A stretch of DNA of 64,000 bases from contig NZ_ATTQ01000014.1 of the NCBI RefSeq assembly GCF_000419765.1, positions 1 through 64,000 of the forward strand, in the 5' to 3' direction. The translations under genes and the position numbers were made by a program. Below the pieces are notes generated by a model. That model was not told the DNA's origin and made no database searches. It worked only from the letters and a program-made list of their open reading frames with translations. Numbering within the stretch: position 1 is the stretch's first letter; each line of letters opens with the position of its first letter. The stretch is from Rhizobium mongolense USDA 1844 (lineage in GTDB: Bacteria; Pseudomonadota; Alphaproteobacteria; Rhizobiales; Rhizobiaceae). Of this stretch, positions 8,069-17,296 are shown in pieces.

Positions 8069-8573
8069 GGCGCGCGCTTCCAACGGTGCCTGCGAAAGGG
8101 AAATCCTCTCTGCTGCCGCCAAATACGGCATACCGGAAGGCATTCTCTATTCCGTGGGCCTGACGGAAACCGGGCGCAAAGGTTCGCTCTATCCTTTTGC
8201 GCTGAACATAGAAGGCAAGGCAGTCTTCCCGCCTTCCGAGCTGGACGCCATGAGGCAGTTCTATTCGGCGCGAAAAAGCGGTGCAAAGCTCATCGACATC
8301 GGCTGCATGCAGATCAACCATTACTTTCATGGCGAGAATTTCAGCTCGGCGGAAGCCATGTTCGACCCCCACCGCAATGTCGAATATGCGGCGAAGTTCC
8401 TTCGCAATCTTCACGACCGGCATGAAACCTGGACGATGGCGGTAGCCAGATACCACGCCGGACCAAACAACGACCCTGCGCAGAAGCGGTATGTCTGCCG
8501 CGTGATCGCCAATCTCGTCGCGACCGGCTATGGCAAGTGGACTCCCAATGCGAGTAACTTCTGCCATAACTGA
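8007..8573 (+). CDS. Flagellum-linked lytic transglycosylase (SLT family)
   Basis: Cleaves peptidoglycan glycan strands, probably to let flagellar structures pass. A signal peptide (MLKMLLLAPLAAAFLAAF...SEARA) opens the 188-residue protein and, with GGAG five bases upstream, favours the ATG at 8007; starts at 7977 and 7989 are also in frame. The SLT fold is shown by GIPEGILYSVGLTETGRK (catalytic Glu near residue 53), GCMQINHYFHG and VARYHAGPNN. It overlaps the 3' end of fliK by 62 bases, so translation is probably coupled. It lies just before rem, the order known from S. meliloti. Confidence 0.9.
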   Translation: MLKMLLLAPLAAAFLAAFTSEARASNGACEREILSAAAKYGIPEGILYSVGLTETGRKGSLYPFALNIEGKAVFPPSELDAMRQFYSARKSGAKLIDIGCMQINHYFHGENFSSAEAMFDPHRNVEYAAKFLRNLHDRHETWTMAVARYHAGPNNDPAQKRYVCRVIANLVATGYGKWTPNASNFCHN

Positions 8574-8747
8574 TGCAAGCAAAAATAGAAAAATGTGAAC
8601 AAAACGGAATCGTGCCATAATGTGGCAGGAATTGGCCGAAAATTGGGTTCACAAGACCTAATTTACCATCCGTTAACTTTTCCACGAAATTTTTGTGTGC
8701 ATAACTGACACGGCATACTACATATAGAGCAAATCGGGTCCCAGTTC

Positions 8748-8763
8748 TTAATCAACTATTAAT
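8748..8763 (+). promoter_or_regulatory. Candidate CtrA boxes upstream of rem
   Basis: The 281-base gap 8574-8854 is A+T-rich and holds no gene. TTAA at 8748-8751 and TTAA at 8759-8762 are separated by seven bases; the next base is T, so one position departs from TTAA-N7-TTAAC. A third TTAA lies at 8772-8775. About 80 bases earlier, TTTA-N7-TTAAC at 8662-8677 is another one-mismatch box. The first box lies about 90 bases before the rem start. Rhizobial rem is also known as a target of VisNR and MucR; I cannot place their sites. Confidence 0.4.
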
Positions 8764-8854
8764 TCCTGCCATTAAGTTCCAGCAGCTTGTCCCAGATTCG
8801 TGCGATTCGTACCCATAGATCATCGAGGTGCCACACTGATTCGGAGGCGGACGA

Positions 8855-9526
8855 ATGATCGTAGTGGTTGATGAGCGTGAGCTCGTGAAAGATGGTTACA
8901 CATCACTGTTTGGCCGTGAGGGCATTCCCTCGACCGGCTTTGATCCAAGCGAATTCGGCGAGTGGGTGCAAACGGCGGCGGATTCCGATATCGCGGCTGT
9001 CGAAGCTTTCCTGATCGGCCAGGGCCGGCAGACCTTAGAGCTGCCACGGGCGATCCGGGATCGCTCCCAGGCGCCGGTGATTGCGGTCAGCGACCAGCCT
9101 TCGCTCGAAAACACCCTTGCACTTTTTGATTGCGGCGTCGACGACGTCGTCCGCAAGCCAGTGCACCCCCGTGAAATCCTGGCGCGCGCCGCTGCAATCC
9201 GTCGCCGCCTGAAAGCGATTTCGACCCACACCGATATCGGCGCGATCCGCGTCTTCTCGGACGGCCGCGATCCGGAAATCAACGGTGAAGTCTTTGCGCT
9301 TCCGCGCCGCGAACGCCGCATTCTGGAATACTTGATCGCCAACCGCGGCCGCCGCGTCACCAAGACCCAGATCTTCAACGCCATCTACGGCATCTTCGAC
9401 GAGGAAGTCGAAGAGAATGTCGTTGAGAGCCATATCTCCAAGCTGCGCAAGAAGTTGCGCAAGAAGCTCGGCTTCGACCCGGTCGATTCGAAGCGCTTTC
9501 TCGGCTACTGCATCGACTGGAACTGA
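8855..9526 (+). CDS. rem: Rem, OmpR-like transcriptional activator of flagellar genes
   Basis: Orphan response-regulator-type activator of class III motility genes in rhizobia. 223 residues; GGAGG at 8843-8847 sets the start. Residues 1-115 form a receiver-like fold with the conserved Lys-Pro near residues 99-100 (VRKPVHPREILARA), but I see no Asp at the end of the third strand (SDIAAVEAFLIG; Glu50 is the nearest acidic residue). Residues about 130-223 are an OmpR/PhoB winged helix (LPRRERRILEYLIANRG, then VESHISKLRKKL). No kinase gene adjoins it, fitting a phosphorylation-independent factor. It has its own long upstream region, and flgE follows after 129 bases. Confidence 0.92.
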   Translation: MIVVVDERELVKDGYTSLFGREGIPSTGFDPSEFGEWVQTAADSDIAAVEAFLIGQGRQTLELPRAIRDRSQAPVIAVSDQPSLENTLALFDCGVDDVVRKPVHPREILARAAAIRRRLKAISTHTDIGAIRVFSDGRDPEINGEVFALPRRERRILEYLIANRGRRVTKTQIFNAIYGIFDEEVEENVVESHISKLRKKLRKKLGFDPVDSKRFLGYCIDWN

Positions 9527-9655
9527 TTTTCAGCGGCGGGCCCGGCCCGCGGAAACGTGCCTTTCAATATTTCGATCAGGCAGCTCCGCTACAGACAGCT
9601 TCACGCAAGGCCCGCCAAATACTCTCCAAGCTATCAAGGAAAACGAGGTTTTCAG

Positions 9656-10966
9656 ATGAGCATTTTTGGCAGCATGAAGACGGCAGTGTCGGGGATGAAC
9701 GCGCAGGCAAACCGCCTGAGCACCGTTGCCGACAATATCGCGAATGCAAATACCACCGGCTACAAGGCTGTCTCGACGGCCTTCTCCTCTCTCGTCCTGC
9801 CGTCCACGGCAGGCAACTACAATTCCGGTGGTGTGCAGACGTCCGTCCGTCAGGCTGTTTCCGACCAAGGCGACATCTCCTACACGACTTCGGGTTATGA
9901 CCTCGCCATTTCCGGCGACGGCTTTTTCATCGTGCAGGGCGCCGACGGCACGCCGGTCTTGACCCGCGCCGGTGACTTCACGAAGGACGACGAAGGCAAC
10001 CTCGTCAACTCGGCGGGCTTCACGCTGATGGGCTATCCTTATGGTTCGTCCGCTCCGGCCGTCGTCGTCAACGGCTTCGACGGCCTCGTTCCGATCAATG
10101 TCCTCGGCGACCAGAAACTGGAAGCCGTGCCGACGGCGAATGGGACGTGGACGGGCAACCTCAAGCCATCTTCGCCCATCGAAACCACTGCGGCAGACCT
10201 CCCGAGCGCAAACAACGCAACGGCCACATCCGATACGCAGAAATATTCGATCGTCACCTATGACAAGCTCGGCAGCAAGGTGATGTACGACATCTACTTC
10301 ACAAAGGTCCCGGTAACGACCGTGGCCCCGCTGCCGCCGACCGGCACCGCCTACGAATGGGAAATGGCCGTCTTCCGCAACGCCGACAAGGCCGCGACTG
10401 GCACGAGCTCCTTCCCGTACTCTTCCGCCGCCGTTGACGTGAAGCGGGTATATTTCGACAGCTCGGGGCAGATGCTGACGGATGCAACGCATACCGGCAC
10501 CACGGACATCATCGATCCGGTGACGGGTCTCACCATCAATATGAGCCTCGATCTCTCGCAGGTCGGCGACAGTTGGTCCGGCACGGGTAACGTCGATGGA
10601 CAGGGCGCAAACTCGCCGGTCGATATCACCATCGACGCCGATGGTGTGGTGTATTCGAAATACGACGATGGCAGCACCAAGCCCGTCTTCCAGATCCCGC
10701 TCGCAAACGTGCCGAGCCCCGATCTTTTGACGCTGATGTCCGGCAACGTCTACTCCGCGAACGGCAGGTCCGGCGTCACCGTCACCGGCTTCCCGCAGAC
10801 GAGTGGCTTCGGCAAGATTCAATCGGGCGCGCTTGAAGGTTCGAACGTCGATATGGCGGGCGAGCTCACGGAAATGATCGAGTCGCAGCGCAGCTATACG
10901 GCAAACTCGAAAGTGTTCCAGACGGGTTCGGACTTGATGGACGTCCTCGTCAATCTCAAGAGATAA
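9656..10966 (+). CDS. flgE: Flagellar hook protein FlgE
   Basis: Main subunit of the hook joining rod and filament. 436 residues from ATG 9656, chosen because MSIFGSMKTAVSGMNAQANR is the typical N-terminal rod/hook motif and GAGG lies just upstream. The motif NRLSTVADNIANANTTGYK and a C-terminal region (GALEGSNVDMAGELTEMIES, then QRSYTANSKVFQTGSDLM) frame the variable D1/D2 domains. FlgK follows after 19 bases. Confidence 0.97.
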   Translation: MSIFGSMKTAVSGMNAQANRLSTVADNIANANTTGYKAVSTAFSSLVLPSTAGNYNSGGVQTSVRQAVSDQGDISYTTSGYDLAISGDGFFIVQGADGTPVLTRAGDFTKDDEGNLVNSAGFTLMGYPYGSSAPAVVVNGFDGLVPINVLGDQKLEAVPTANGTWTGNLKPSSPIETTAADLPSANNATATSDTQKYSIVTYDKLGSKVMYDIYFTKVPVTTVAPLPPTGTAYEWEMAVFRNADKAATGTSSFPYSSAAVDVKRVYFDSSGQMLTDATHTGTTDIIDPVTGLTINMSLDLSQVGDSWSGTGNVDGQGANSPVDITIDADGVVYSKYDDGSTKPVFQIPLANVPSPDLLTLMSGNVYSANGRSGVTVTGFPQTSGFGKIQSGALEGSNVDMAGELTEMIESQRSYTANSKVFQTGSDLMDVLVNLKR

Positions 10967-10985
10967 GTAAGGTAACGGCTAAGCC

Positions 10986-12482
10986 ATGTCGCTCACTTCC
11001 GCACTTAATACGGCACAGGGCATATTCAACAATACAGGCGCTCAAAGCAGCGTCGTATCGAACAATATCGCCAATGCCGGCAATAAGGATTATGTGCGTC
11101 GGCAGGCGATGCTCACCACCTCGTTGAATGGCGCGCAGGTGGTCAAGATCAACCGTGCGCAGGAGGATGCTCTCCTGCGCCAATACCTGAAGAGTAATTC
11201 TCAAGACAGTGCCCAGCAGACCCTTTTGAACGGCTTGGAAGACATCAAGTCCGTCATCGGCGGCAACGATTACGAGACGGCGCCCTCCACCTACCTGGCG
11301 GTCTTTCGTGACAAGCTCAGCGCGTTCAGAGCCGCACCGAACAGCACGATTGCGGGCCAGGGCGCCATCACGGCGGCGCAGGACGTCGTGAACTCGCTCA
11401 ACAATGCGACCAACGCTGTCCAGCAGGTGCGGATGAATGCGGACAAATCGATTGCAAATTCCGTAGAAGAGCTGAATGAGCTGCTGGCGCAATTCGAGAC
11501 CGCAAACAACGCCGTCAAGTCTGCCACGTCCTCCGGTGCCGATCCGTCGCAAGCGCTCGACCAGCGCGATGCCTTGCTCAAGCAGATTTCGGGGATCGTG
11601 GGAGTCACGACCGTCGCCCGCGATAACAACGACATGGTGCTGTATACCTCGGACGGGGTGACGCTCTTCGAAACCATTCCGCGCGCGGTGACTTTCAAGC
11701 CGACCCAGAGCTACGGCGCTTCCACCGACGGCAACGGCGTTTACATCGATGGCGTGGCGCTCGGTAAGGGTTCGGGGGGCACGACGTCGGCGCAGGGCAG
11801 TCTCCAGGCGCTTCTCCAGCTTCGTGACGAAGTCGCGCCGACATTCCAATCCCAGCTCGACGAAATCGCCAAGGGTCTCGTTTCGTTATTTTCGGAAACG
11901 AACACGGCCGGAACCAGCACGCTGCCGGGTCTCTTTACCTGGACGTTGCCGAGCGGGCTTGCGGGCGGAACGCCGACGACGGCCACGATCATCGACGGCA
12001 TTGCAGGTTCCATCACGGTCAATCCGGCGGTGGTGACCTCGCTGGGCGGCGATCCGATGAAGCTGCGCGACGGTTCGATCAACGGCGCCGCGTTCAATCA
12101 GAATACCGCTGCCAATGGCGGCTACACCGCGCAGCTCGACAAGCTCTACACGGCCATGGGCGCCAAGATGGATTTCGATCCGGGCGCCGGCGTCATCGGC
12201 TTCAACTCGGCGACGGGTATCGACTCGAACGTCAGCATCATGGATTTTTCGTCTAGCTCGATCGGCTGGTTCGAACAGTACCGCAGCGACGCGAGCGGTG
12301 CCACGGAGAACACGGCGGCAGCGCTTTCGCGATCCGACGAAGCCTATTCCAACGAGACCGGCGTCAACCTGGACGAAGAGCTGACGCTGCTTCTCGACAT
12401 CGAACAATCCTACAAGGCGGCGACGAAGATTTTGAACGCCATCGATGAAATGTTGAAGTCATTGCTGGATATAGCGAGTTAA
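10986..12482 (+). CDS. flgK: Hook-filament junction protein FlgK (HAP1)
   Basis: First hook-associated protein, sitting between hook and FlgL. 498 residues. The N-terminus has the shared rod/hook motif (SVVSNNIANAGNKDYVRR). The C-terminus ends NLDEELTLLLDIEQSYKAAT followed by ILNAIDEMLKSLLDI, as expected for FlgK. The central part is Ala/Ser/Thr-rich and variable. Only 3 bases separate it from flgL, so the two are co-translated; they act in sequence at the junction. Confidence 0.96.
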   Translation: MSLTSALNTAQGIFNNTGAQSSVVSNNIANAGNKDYVRRQAMLTTSLNGAQVVKINRAQEDALLRQYLKSNSQDSAQQTLLNGLEDIKSVIGGNDYETAPSTYLAVFRDKLSAFRAAPNSTIAGQGAITAAQDVVNSLNNATNAVQQVRMNADKSIANSVEELNELLAQFETANNAVKSATSSGADPSQALDQRDALLKQISGIVGVTTVARDNNDMVLYTSDGVTLFETIPRAVTFKPTQSYGASTDGNGVYIDGVALGKGSGGTTSAQGSLQALLQLRDEVAPTFQSQLDEIAKGLVSLFSETNTAGTSTLPGLFTWTLPSGLAGGTPTTATIIDGIAGSITVNPAVVTSLGGDPMKLRDGSINGAAFNQNTAANGGYTAQLDKLYTAMGAKMDFDPGAGVIGFNSATGIDSNVSIMDFSSSSIGWFEQYRSDASGATENTAAALSRSDEAYSNETGVNLDEELTLLLDIEQSYKAATKILNAIDEMLKSLLDIAS

Positions 12483-12485
12483 GCC

Positions 12486-13532
12486 ATGAAGAGCTCCTTT
12501 ATTTCTAGTTCAGCCATTCAGAACGCGATGCGATTGACGATCCGCCAGTCGCAGAACCAGATGGTCAAGGCCTCGATTGAAGCCACCACCAAAACCTACG
12601 CCGATATCGGCGTATCGCTCGGCATCGACGCGGCCAAGAGCGTGAACTATGCGCGAGAGCTTGATCGGATCTCCTCGTTCAAGGACAGCAACTCCACCGT
12701 CAATCTCCGTCTCGAAATGTCCCAGAGCGGGTTGGCCGACGTGCAGAAGGCGAGTGATGCCCTGGTCAAGAATCTGACGGCGCTCAAGGGAAGCCAGGCA
12801 TCGACCGCCATCACCGTTACCCTCCAGTCCTCGGCGGCGGCACTTTCGCAGCTCATGGACACCGGCAACATGATCACCGGCGGCGAATACCTGTTTTCCG
12901 GTGTCAATACGGACGTTCCGCCACTGACGGATCGCAGCGCGACCGTTGAAGCCGCTATCGTCACTGCGCTGAACACTTACGCGACCGGGCTCGCCAAGCC
13001 GGTCAGCGCCTTGACGGCGGCTGAAATCGATACCTTCATGACCAGCACCGTGGAGCCGATGTTCAGCGCTGCGGCATGGACGGACCCGACCACAGGCTGG
13101 TCCAAGGCTTCCAACCAGAACATGACGAGCCGGATCAGCAACTCGGAAGTCATCACATCGTCCACCAACGCCAATTCCGACGGCATGCGCTACCTCGCAA
13201 TGGCGACGGTCATGACGAATGCGCTGATCGATCAGGGCCTTGGCACTGATGCCATGGACGCGGTTTCCTCGCGCGCCATCGGCTATGCGGCGCAGGCAAC
13301 CTCCGGCCTCGTGACGCAGCAGAGCCAGCTCGGCCTGTCGCAGGAGCGCGTCGAAAAGGCGAACGACGCTCTCGATGCCCAGGCTGCCATCATCAACAAC
13401 AAGGTCGTGGACCTACAGGGAGTTGACCCTGCAGAAGCTTCGACCCTCGTCAAGACCTTGGAAACGCAGCTCGAAACGGCTTACACGATCGTATCGAAAA
13501 TACAGCAGCTGAGCCTCGTGAACTACCTTTGA
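12486..13532 (+). CDS. flgL: Hook-filament junction protein FlgL (HAP3)
   Basis: Second junction protein, on which filament growth begins. 348 residues, flagellin-like at both ends: N-terminal coiled coil with RLTIRQSQNQMVKASIEA and C-terminal helix with ETQLETAYTIVSKIQQLSLV. The motif MITGGEYLFSGVNTDVPPL is typical of FlgL. It lies directly after flgK and 36 bases before flaF. Confidence 0.95.
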   Translation: MKSSFISSSAIQNAMRLTIRQSQNQMVKASIEATTKTYADIGVSLGIDAAKSVNYARELDRISSFKDSNSTVNLRLEMSQSGLADVQKASDALVKNLTALKGSQASTAITVTLQSSAAALSQLMDTGNMITGGEYLFSGVNTDVPPLTDRSATVEAAIVTALNTYATGLAKPVSALTAAEIDTFMTSTVEPMFSAAAWTDPTTGWSKASNQNMTSRISNSEVITSSTNANSDGMRYLAMATVMTNALIDQGLGTDAMDAVSSRAIGYAAQATSGLVTQQSQLGLSQERVEKANDALDAQAAIINNKVVDLQGVDPAEASTLVKTLETQLETAYTIVSKIQQLSLVNYL

Positions 13533-13568
13533 TGATCAAAGGCGCGCAATACAAAGAAGGATGCATGA

Positions 13569-13916
13569 ATGTATCAATTCTCTTATGCCGAGGTCATGCA
13601 AGACTCGGTGACCGACGCGAAAGAGCGGGAGCGGCAAGTTCTCGACCGGTCAATCGAATTGCTCTCGCTGGCGCGCGACAAGGAAAAGTACAGCCGGGAA
13701 TCCGTTGAGGCACTGTTTTACACCCGGCGTGTTTGGGTGAGTTTTATCGAGGATCTCAAGCATCCCGACAATCAGCTCCAGATCGAGCTGCGGGCCAACC
13801 TGATTTCGATCGCAATCTGGATTTTGAAGGAATGCGACAAGATCAGGCGACGCCAATCGAGTAACTACCAAGGCATTATCGACGTTACCACCATCATCAG
13901 GGATGGACTTAAATGA
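13569..13916 (+). CDS. flaF: Flagellin biosynthesis regulator FlaF
   Basis: Small cytoplasmic protein (115 residues) that in alphaproteobacteria supports flagellin synthesis and secretion, acting opposite to FlbT (known from Caulobacter). The start MYQFSYAEVMQDS and the motif ALFYTRRVWVSFIEDL followed by LISIAIWILKE are family hallmarks. GAAGGA lies just upstream. It overlaps flbT by 4 bases (ATGA), so the antagonistic pair is translationally coupled. Confidence 0.95.
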   Translation: MYQFSYAEVMQDSVTDAKERERQVLDRSIELLSLARDKEKYSRESVEALFYTRRVWVSFIEDLKHPDNQLQIELRANLISIAIWILKECDKIRRRQSSNYQGIIDVTTIIRDGLK

Positions 13917-14362
13917 AAAGTACACTTCGCATTTCGCTAAAAGCCGGAGAGAGAATCTTCATCAACGGCGCGGTTTTGCGCGTTGACCGCAAGGTCGCGC
14001 TGGAATTCCTGAATGATGTGACGTTTCTTCTTGAAAACCATGTTCTTCAGCCGGAAGACGCCACGACGCCGCTGCGCCAGCTCTACTTCATCGCGCAGAT
14101 GATTCTGATTAATCCGGAAGGCAAGGAGCAGTCGACGGCGATGTTCCGCAAGTCGATCACCATGCTGCTGACCTGCTTCAAGAACGAAGAGGTCCTCGCC
14201 GAGCTGAAGCGCATCGATGGGCTCGTCTCGACGGGACGGGCATTCGATGCCCTGAAGGCGATCCGCGCGCTCTATCCGACCGAGGACGGCATCTTGAACA
14301 ACCAGGAAATGCACCCGGCTATGGTCGAGCAAATCCGCAAGGAGATCGCACCATGGCGGTAG
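13913..14362 (+). CDS. flbT: Flagellum biosynthesis repressor FlbT
   Basis: Post-transcriptional regulator which in Caulobacter binds flagellin mRNA leaders and destabilises them until the hook is complete. 149 residues; start LRISLKAGERIFINGAVLRV, then FLLENHVLQPEDATTPLRQLY are typical. It overlaps flaF by 4 bases and flgD by 10 bases. The long flagellin leaders (for example 2151-2272) are possible targets (inference). Confidence 0.95.
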   Translation: MKSTLRISLKAGERIFINGAVLRVDRKVALEFLNDVTFLLENHVLQPEDATTPLRQLYFIAQMILINPEGKEQSTAMFRKSITMLLTCFKNEEVLAELKRIDGLVSTGRAFDALKAIRALYPTEDGILNNQEMHPAMVEQIRKEIAPWR

Positions 14363-14778
14363 AGGGCGTTTCCAGCGTCGGCACGACGTCGACGACGCAG
14401 ACTGCGCAGCAGAAGGCGACGCTCAACTACGACAACTTCCTGCAGTTGCTCATCGCGCAGATGAAGAACCAGGATCCGACGGATCCGATGGACGCCAGCG
14501 AGCAGATGTCGCAGCTCGCAAGCTTCTCGCAGGTCGAGCAGACGATCCAGACCAACACGAAATTGGACACGTTGCTCGCAAGCTCCAGCCTCACCCAGGC
14601 AGGCAGCTATATCGGCAAGTACATGACCAGCGCCGACGGCACCGTTAAAGGCACTGTCGCCTCGGTCAAGGTGTATTCCGATGGAATTATCGCGACGACG
14701 ACGGACGGGAAGAGTATTCTCGTGCAGGCGGGAATCACTCTCGCGGATGAAGCGCCGACGTCAGACACCTCGTCGTGA
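14353..14778 (+). CDS. flgD: Flagellar hook-cap protein FlgD, short form
   Basis: Scaffold that caps the growing hook and helps FlgE assemble. The conserved N-terminal domain is clear: NYDNFLQLLIAQMKNQDPTD, then SEQMSQLASFSQVEQT. At 141 residues it is shorter than the roughly 230 of enteric FlgD and appears to lack the C-terminal Ig/tudor-like domains; a remnant (TVKGTVASVKVYSDG) is visible. The start overlaps flbT by 10 bases. Confidence 0.94.
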   Translation: MAVEGVSSVGTTSTTQTAQQKATLNYDNFLQLLIAQMKNQDPTDPMDASEQMSQLASFSQVEQTIQTNTKLDTLLASSSLTQAGSYIGKYMTSADGTVKGTVASVKVYSDGIIATTTDGKSILVQAGITLADEAPTSDTSS

Positions 14779-14853
14779 ACTGACTTGCAATTGAACCAAT
14801 AATGGTCCGGCTACTGCGGGGCGGACCGAAAGGCGATATGAGGTTGCCTGACG

Positions 14854-15120
14854 ATGAATGAAGCCGATGCACTCGACCTTTTTCAGGCGGCGATCTGGAC
14901 CGTTTTGATCGCAGCCGGCCCTGCGGTGGCTGCTGCCATGATCGTCGGCCTCGTCATCGCGCTGATCCAGGCGCTAACGCAGATCCAGGAAGCGACGCTC
15001 ACCTTCGTTCCAAAGATCGTCGCCGTCCTCATTACCGTCGGCATTTCTGCACCGTTCGTCGGTTCCCAGATCTCCATTTTCACCGACATGGTCTTCTCAC
15101 GTATCCAGTCCGGCTTCTGA
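14854..15120 (+). CDS. fliQ: Flagellar export-gate protein FliQ
   Basis: Inner-membrane component of the type III export gate (FliPQR). 88 residues with two membrane helices (about 15-40 and 52-75). The stretch AMIVGLVIALIQALTQIQEA followed by LTFVPKI is the FliQ/SctS signature. It sits before flhA and fliR; fliP is not in the window. A gap of 75 bases separates it from flgD. Confidence 0.96.
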   Translation: MNEADALDLFQAAIWTVLIAAGPAVAAAMIVGLVIALIQALTQIQEATLTFVPKIVAVLITVGISAPFVGSQISIFTDMVFSRIQSGF

Positions 15121-15208
15121 GCTACCTTCGCGCAAGCTTCGCCGGTTAATTCTCGATCCGAATTGGGCAGGGCATACCTGCCTCCTCTCATGAAGAGACG
15201 GAATCGAA

Positions 15209-17296
15209 ATGGCGCAACCACCTGCACTCCCCCTTCCGAAATCTGCTCCGAGCCTTCGTGATGTCGGTTTTGCCCTCGGCATCATGGTCATCATCTGTGT
15301 GCTCTTCCTGCCGATTCCGCCGTTTCTGATCGACTTGGGGCTGGCGTTTTCGATCGCGTTTTCCGTTCTGATCCTGATGGTTGCCCTCTGGATTCAGAAG
15401 CCTCTCGAATTTTCGTCCTTCCCGACCATCCTGCTGATCGCGACCATGACGCGACTGTCGCTGAACATTGCAACGACGCGCGTGATCCTTTCGCATGGCA
15501 ACGAGGGACATGACGCGGCCGGCGGCGTGATCGCCGGTTTTGCAAGCCTGGTGATGTCCGGCGATTTCGTGATCGGTCTGATCGTGTTCCTGATCCTGAT
15601 CACCATCAATTTCATTGTCATCACCAAGGGTGCGACGCGTATCGCTGAAGTCGGCGCGCGTTTCACCCTGGATGCGATCCCCGGCAAGCAGATGTCGATC
15701 GACGCCGATCTGTCCGCGGGCATCATCGACGAGAAGGAAGCGCAGCGCCGTCGCAAGGAGTTGGAGGAGGAAAGCTCCTTCTTCGGCGCCATGGACGGTG
15801 CCTCCAAGTTCGTCCGCGGCGATGCGGTCGCCGGCCTCCTGATTACCTGCATCAATATTTTCGGCGGCATCATCATCGGCTATTTCCGCCATGACATGCC
15901 GATTTCCGAAGCGGCCGACGTTTTCGTCAAGCTCTCGGTCGGCGATGGCCTCGTCGCCCAGATGCCGGCGCTGATCGTTTCCTTGGCGGCCGGCCTTCTC
16001 GTTTCACGCGGCGGCACCATCGGCTCGACTGACCAGGCCGTCGTCAATCAGCTGAGCGGTTATCCGCGCGCGCTTTCCGTTTCCGCCGTGCTGATGGCGG
16101 TCCTGGGCCTGATGCCCGGCCTGCCGACAGTCCCCTTCATGTTCCTCGGCGGCCTCATGGCGTTCGGCGCATGGTTCATTCCGAGGCAGATCGAAGCGGA
16201 GAACAAGGTCCGTCGCGAGCAGGAAGAAAAGAAGGTCGTTCAGACCAAGGAGCTCGAAAAGGACTCCGTCAAATCGGTCCTGCGCACCTCGGAAATCGAA
16301 CTCGCGCTCGGCAAGATGGTGTCGACACGCCTCCTCGGCGCACATCAGGAACTCGCCTTCCGCGTCGGCAAGATGCGCAAGAAATTTGCAACGCAGTATG
16401 GCTTCGTCGTTCCGGAGATCAAGGTCACCGACGATATCAGCATTCCCGAGAAGTCCTATCAGATCCGCATCCACGGCACGACGGTGGCATCGAATGCATT
16501 GCGTGTCGGCGAAGTGCTGGTCGTCACCGGCTCCGGCCGCAAGCCGCGCATTCCAGGAGACGAAATCCGCGAACCGGCTTTCGGCATGCCGGCGGTTTCC
16601 ATTCTTGAGGCTTTCGCCGAGGACTTGAAACGCGAAGGTTTCCAGCCGATCGACAACGTCTCGGTGGTCCTCACCCATATGAGCGAGGTCATCCGCAACA
16701 ACTTGCCGCAGCTTCTCTCCTACAAGGACGTGAAGGTTCTGATCGACCGTCTCGATCCCGAATACAAGAAGCTCGCAGACGAGATCTGCACCTCGCATAT
16801 GTCGTATTCGGGCCTGCAGGCCGTCCTCAAGCTGCTGCTTGCCGAGCGCGTCTCGATCCGTAACCTGCATCTGATCCTGGAAGCCGTGGCCGAGCTCGCG
16901 CCGCATGTGCGCAAGACCGAGCAGATCGTCGAGCATGTGCGGATCCGCATGGCGCAGCAGCTCTGCGGCGACCTGGCGGACAATGGCGTGCTGCGCGTCC
17001 TGCGGCTCGGCAGCAAGTGGGACATGGCGTTCCACCAGGCGCTCAAGCGCGACAACAAGGGCGAGGTCGTCGAATTCGACATCGACCCGCGCAGCCTTGA
17101 GGAGTTCAGCGAGCAGGCAACGAAGGTTATCCGTGAATTCATGGACCGCGGCCTGCCGTTCGCCCTTGTCACATCGCCGGAAACACGCTCCTATGTGCGC
17201 ATGATCATCGAACGGCTGTTCGCCACGCTTCCGGTTCTTTCGCACGTCGAACTGGCCAAGGGCATCGAGATAAAGATTTTGGGCTCCATTTCATGA
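15209..17296 (+). CDS. flhA: Flagellar export-gate protein FlhA
   Basis: Large export-gate protein using the proton-motive force and binding export chaperones through its cytoplasmic part. 695 residues, normal for the family. The N-terminal half (about 20-325) has around eight membrane helices; the FHIPEP signature is seen as TMTRLSLNIATTRVIL, with GDFVIGLIVFLILITINFIV after it. The C-terminal half (about 345-695) is the cytoplasmic FlhA-C domain. The stop overlaps the fliR start by 4 bases. Confidence 0.97.
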   Translation: MAQPPALPLPKSAPSLRDVGFALGIMVIICVLFLPIPPFLIDLGLAFSIAFSVLILMVALWIQKPLEFSSFPTILLIATMTRLSLNIATTRVILSHGNEGHDAAGGVIAGFASLVMSGDFVIGLIVFLILITINFIVITKGATRIAEVGARFTLDAIPGKQMSIDADLSAGIIDEKEAQRRRKELEEESSFFGAMDGASKFVRGDAVAGLLITCINIFGGIIIGYFRHDMPISEAADVFVKLSVGDGLVAQMPALIVSLAAGLLVSRGGTIGSTDQAVVNQLSGYPRALSVSAVLMAVLGLMPGLPTVPFMFLGGLMAFGAWFIPRQIEAENKVRREQEEKKVVQTKELEKDSVKSVLRTSEIELALGKMVSTRLLGAHQELAFRVGKMRKKFATQYGFVVPEIKVTDDISIPEKSYQIRIHGTTVASNALRVGEVLVVTGSGRKPRIPGDEIREPAFGMPAVSILEAFAEDLKREGFQPIDNVSVVLTHMSEVIRNNLPQLLSYKDVKVLIDRLDPEYKKLADEICTSHMSYSGLQAVLKLLLAERVSIRNLHLILEAVAELAPHVRKTEQIVEHVRIRMAQQLCGDLADNGVLRVLRLGSKWDMAFHQALKRDNKGEVVEFDIDPRSLEEFSEQATKVIREFMDRGLPFALVTSPETRSYVRMIIERLFATLPVLSHVELAKGIEIKILGSIS

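Noticed and set aside
9530..10822. A 430-codon minus-strand frame across flgE
   Set aside because: Opposite a clear hook protein; sequence dominated by Arg/Gly/Val/Asp without domain signs.
16004..17245. A 413-codon minus-strand frame across flhA
   Set aside because: Antisense shadow of the conserved FlhA gene.
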